NCBI RefSeq assembly: GCF_007896845.1
Contig: NZ_VOHS01000003.1
Coordinates: 124,001-188,000 of the forward strand
Direction of reading: 5' to 3'
Length of the DNA: 64,000 bases
DNA from: Chitinophaga pinensis
GTDB taxonomy: Bacteria; Bacteroidota; Bacteroidia; Chitinophagales; Chitinophagaceae
Made by a program: the position numbers and the translations under genes. The notes under the pieces were generated by a model. The model saw nothing but the letters and a program-made list of their open reading frames with translations. It did not search any database and was not told the origin of the DNA. Of this stretch, positions 63,004-64,000 are shown one piece after another (within the stretch, counting starts at the first letter, position 1; every line of letters starts with the position of its first letter).

Positions 63004-63975
63004 ATGAAGAAGGTTAAATACTTTTATAATACACAAACGCTCAAATATGAGAAACTCGTAGTATCCCTGCGGGTGAAACTGTTGAGGATACTGGGATTTG
63101 TTTCTGCTGCCATCGTCACTGGCTTCATCTTCCTGTCCGTATCCTACCGTGTACTGGATTCTCCGAAGGAGAAACGGTTACGCCGTGAGCTGGAGGTAAT
63201 GAATGAAAAGTATGAGGCCATGGAAGATCGTATGAACGAGGTTAAATCCCAGTTGGGAGAACTGGAACATCGTGACAACGAGATCTATCGCGTTATTTTC
63301 GAAGCCTCTCCTATTCCGGATAGTACCCGTGCAGGCAGTGCGGAGAAGGAAGAAGAGCTGACCCAGTTACAATCGTTCTCCAGCAGTGAGATCATTGCCA
63401 GTACAGGCGCATTGCTGCAGGAACTGTTACATCGTATTTCGATTCAGGCTAAATCTTACGAAAAGATTGACGACCTGGTAAAGAATAAACAGAAAATGCT
63501 GGCCTCCATCCCTGCTATTCAGCCGGTGGCCAACAAAGACCTTAAACGTATCGCATCCGGGTTTGGTTATCGTATCGACCCTATTTACAAAACAGTAAAA
63601 TATCACTCCGGACTCGACTTTGCAGCTCCTGCAGGTACACCTATCTATGCTACAGGTGATGGTGTTGTAGAAGATGCCAGCCTCAGTGACGTAGGTTATG
63701 GTAACCACGTTACCATCAATCACGGTTATGGTTATAAGACCCTGTACGGGCACATGCTGAAGATGAAAGTGAGCACCGGGATGACCGTAAAACGTGGAGA
63801 TGTCGTAGGATGGGTAGGTAGTACAGGTAAATCGACCGGTCCGCACTGCCATTATGAGGTAGTGAAGAACGGAGAGAAAGTTGACCCGGTATACTTCTTC
63901 TTTAATGATCTGTCTCCCGAAGAGTTTGACCGAATGCTGAAGATCGCCCGTTCAGGCAACCAGTCATTCGACTAA
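63004..63975 (+). CDS. M23 (LytM) family peptidoglycan endopeptidase
   Basis: Membrane-anchored zinc peptidase cutting cell-wall peptide cross-links. The 323-residue protein has a transmembrane helix at about 29-49, a coiled coil (55-95 and around 120-165, Glu/Lys/Leu-rich), and the LytM domain (about 183-300). The zinc and catalytic residues are intact: His201 and Asp205 in YHSGLDFA, and HCH at 281-283 in STGPHCHYEV. It therefore looks active, unlike degenerate LytM regulators. It is divergent from alaS with two good promoters between them; no partner gene is visible before the window ends. Confidence 0.92.
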   Translation: MKKVKYFYNTQTLKYEKLVVSLRVKLLRILGFVSAAIVTGFIFLSVSYRVLDSPKEKRLRRELEVMNEKYEAMEDRMNEVKSQLGELEHRDNEIYRVIFEASPIPDSTRAGSAEKEEELTQLQSFSSSEIIASTGALLQELLHRISIQAKSYEKIDDLVKNKQKMLASIPAIQPVANKDLKRIASGFGYRIDPIYKTVKYHSGLDFAAPAGTPIYATGDGVVEDASLSDVGYGNHVTINHGYGYKTLYGHMLKMKVSTGMTVKRGDVVGWVGSTGKSTGPHCHYEVVKNGEKVDPVYFFFNDLSPEEFDRMLKIARSGNQSFD

Positions 63976-64000
63976 CTTGTTAATGCTGAACTCTCAAAGG

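Noticed and set aside
1..64000. tRNA or rRNA genes
   Set aside because: Spacers were scanned for TTCGA/TTCAA loops with paired arms and for rRNA-like conserved words; none was convincing.

Overview
The window is a 64 kb stretch of a Bacteroidota chromosome, most likely a Chitinophaga-like member of the Chitinophagaceae. Direct pointers are the contiguous gliding/type IX secretion genes gldK-gldL-gldM-gldN, a PorZ-type protein with a C-terminal T9SS sorting domain, three SusC/SusD outer-membrane uptake pairs, many short lipoproteins, and recurrent promoter boxes of the Bacteroidota form TAnnTTTG (sometimes with an upstream TTG/TTTG at 17-20 nt). Genus assignment is inference. I see no tRNA, rRNA, CRISPR array or complete insertion sequence.

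Layout. 1-6900: galactose mutarotase lipoprotein, hemW (minus), a DUF4271 membrane protein followed by hemD, and a large YyaL/DUF255 thioredoxin-fold protein. 6900-12300: a long structured leader and gldKLMN, closed by a strong terminator. 12400-17200: DinB-like protein, uvrC with an upstream lipoprotein gene, gpmI. 17400-20120: DUF4783 protein, nadC, lipid kinase, SUI1-like factor. 20120-22250: a long non-coding stretch with a 94-nt pyrimidine-rich tandem repeat, an AraC regulator, and a promoter-plus-terminator unit with no gene in it. 22250-35800: GT39-like transferase, birA, rsfS-ftsH-LUD protein, a lipoprotein, lpxH-like hydrolase, recO, porZ, an RND/MMPL exporter, and an IS1595-like transposase homologue that appears to have lost its catalytic acids. 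36000-53160: three SusC/SusD pairs plus a large zincin-type lipoprotein. 53160-64000: TlpA-like lipoprotein, gatB, aldehyde dehydrogenase, a two-PDZ protein and a divergent 4-Cys membrane protein, alaS, and an M23 peptidase.

How it works together. GldK/N (outer-membrane-associated ring) and GldL/M (inner-membrane motor) form the core of T9SS; PorZ belongs to the surface attachment complex of the same system. The SusC/D pairs import oligomers or peptides across the outer membrane; a metalloprotease-like lipoprotein between pairs 2 and 3 hints at a peptide substrate for at least one, but no glycosidase or sensor gene confirms the substrate. Much of the rest is housekeeping (heme, NAD, DNA repair, translation, lipid A).

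Quality caution. Four genes have broken frames: alaS, the PDZ gene and SusC no. 3 each look one T short in a T run on the + strand, and SusC no. 2 has one in-frame TAG. Because alaS is essential, at least part of this is probably sequence error rather than biology.
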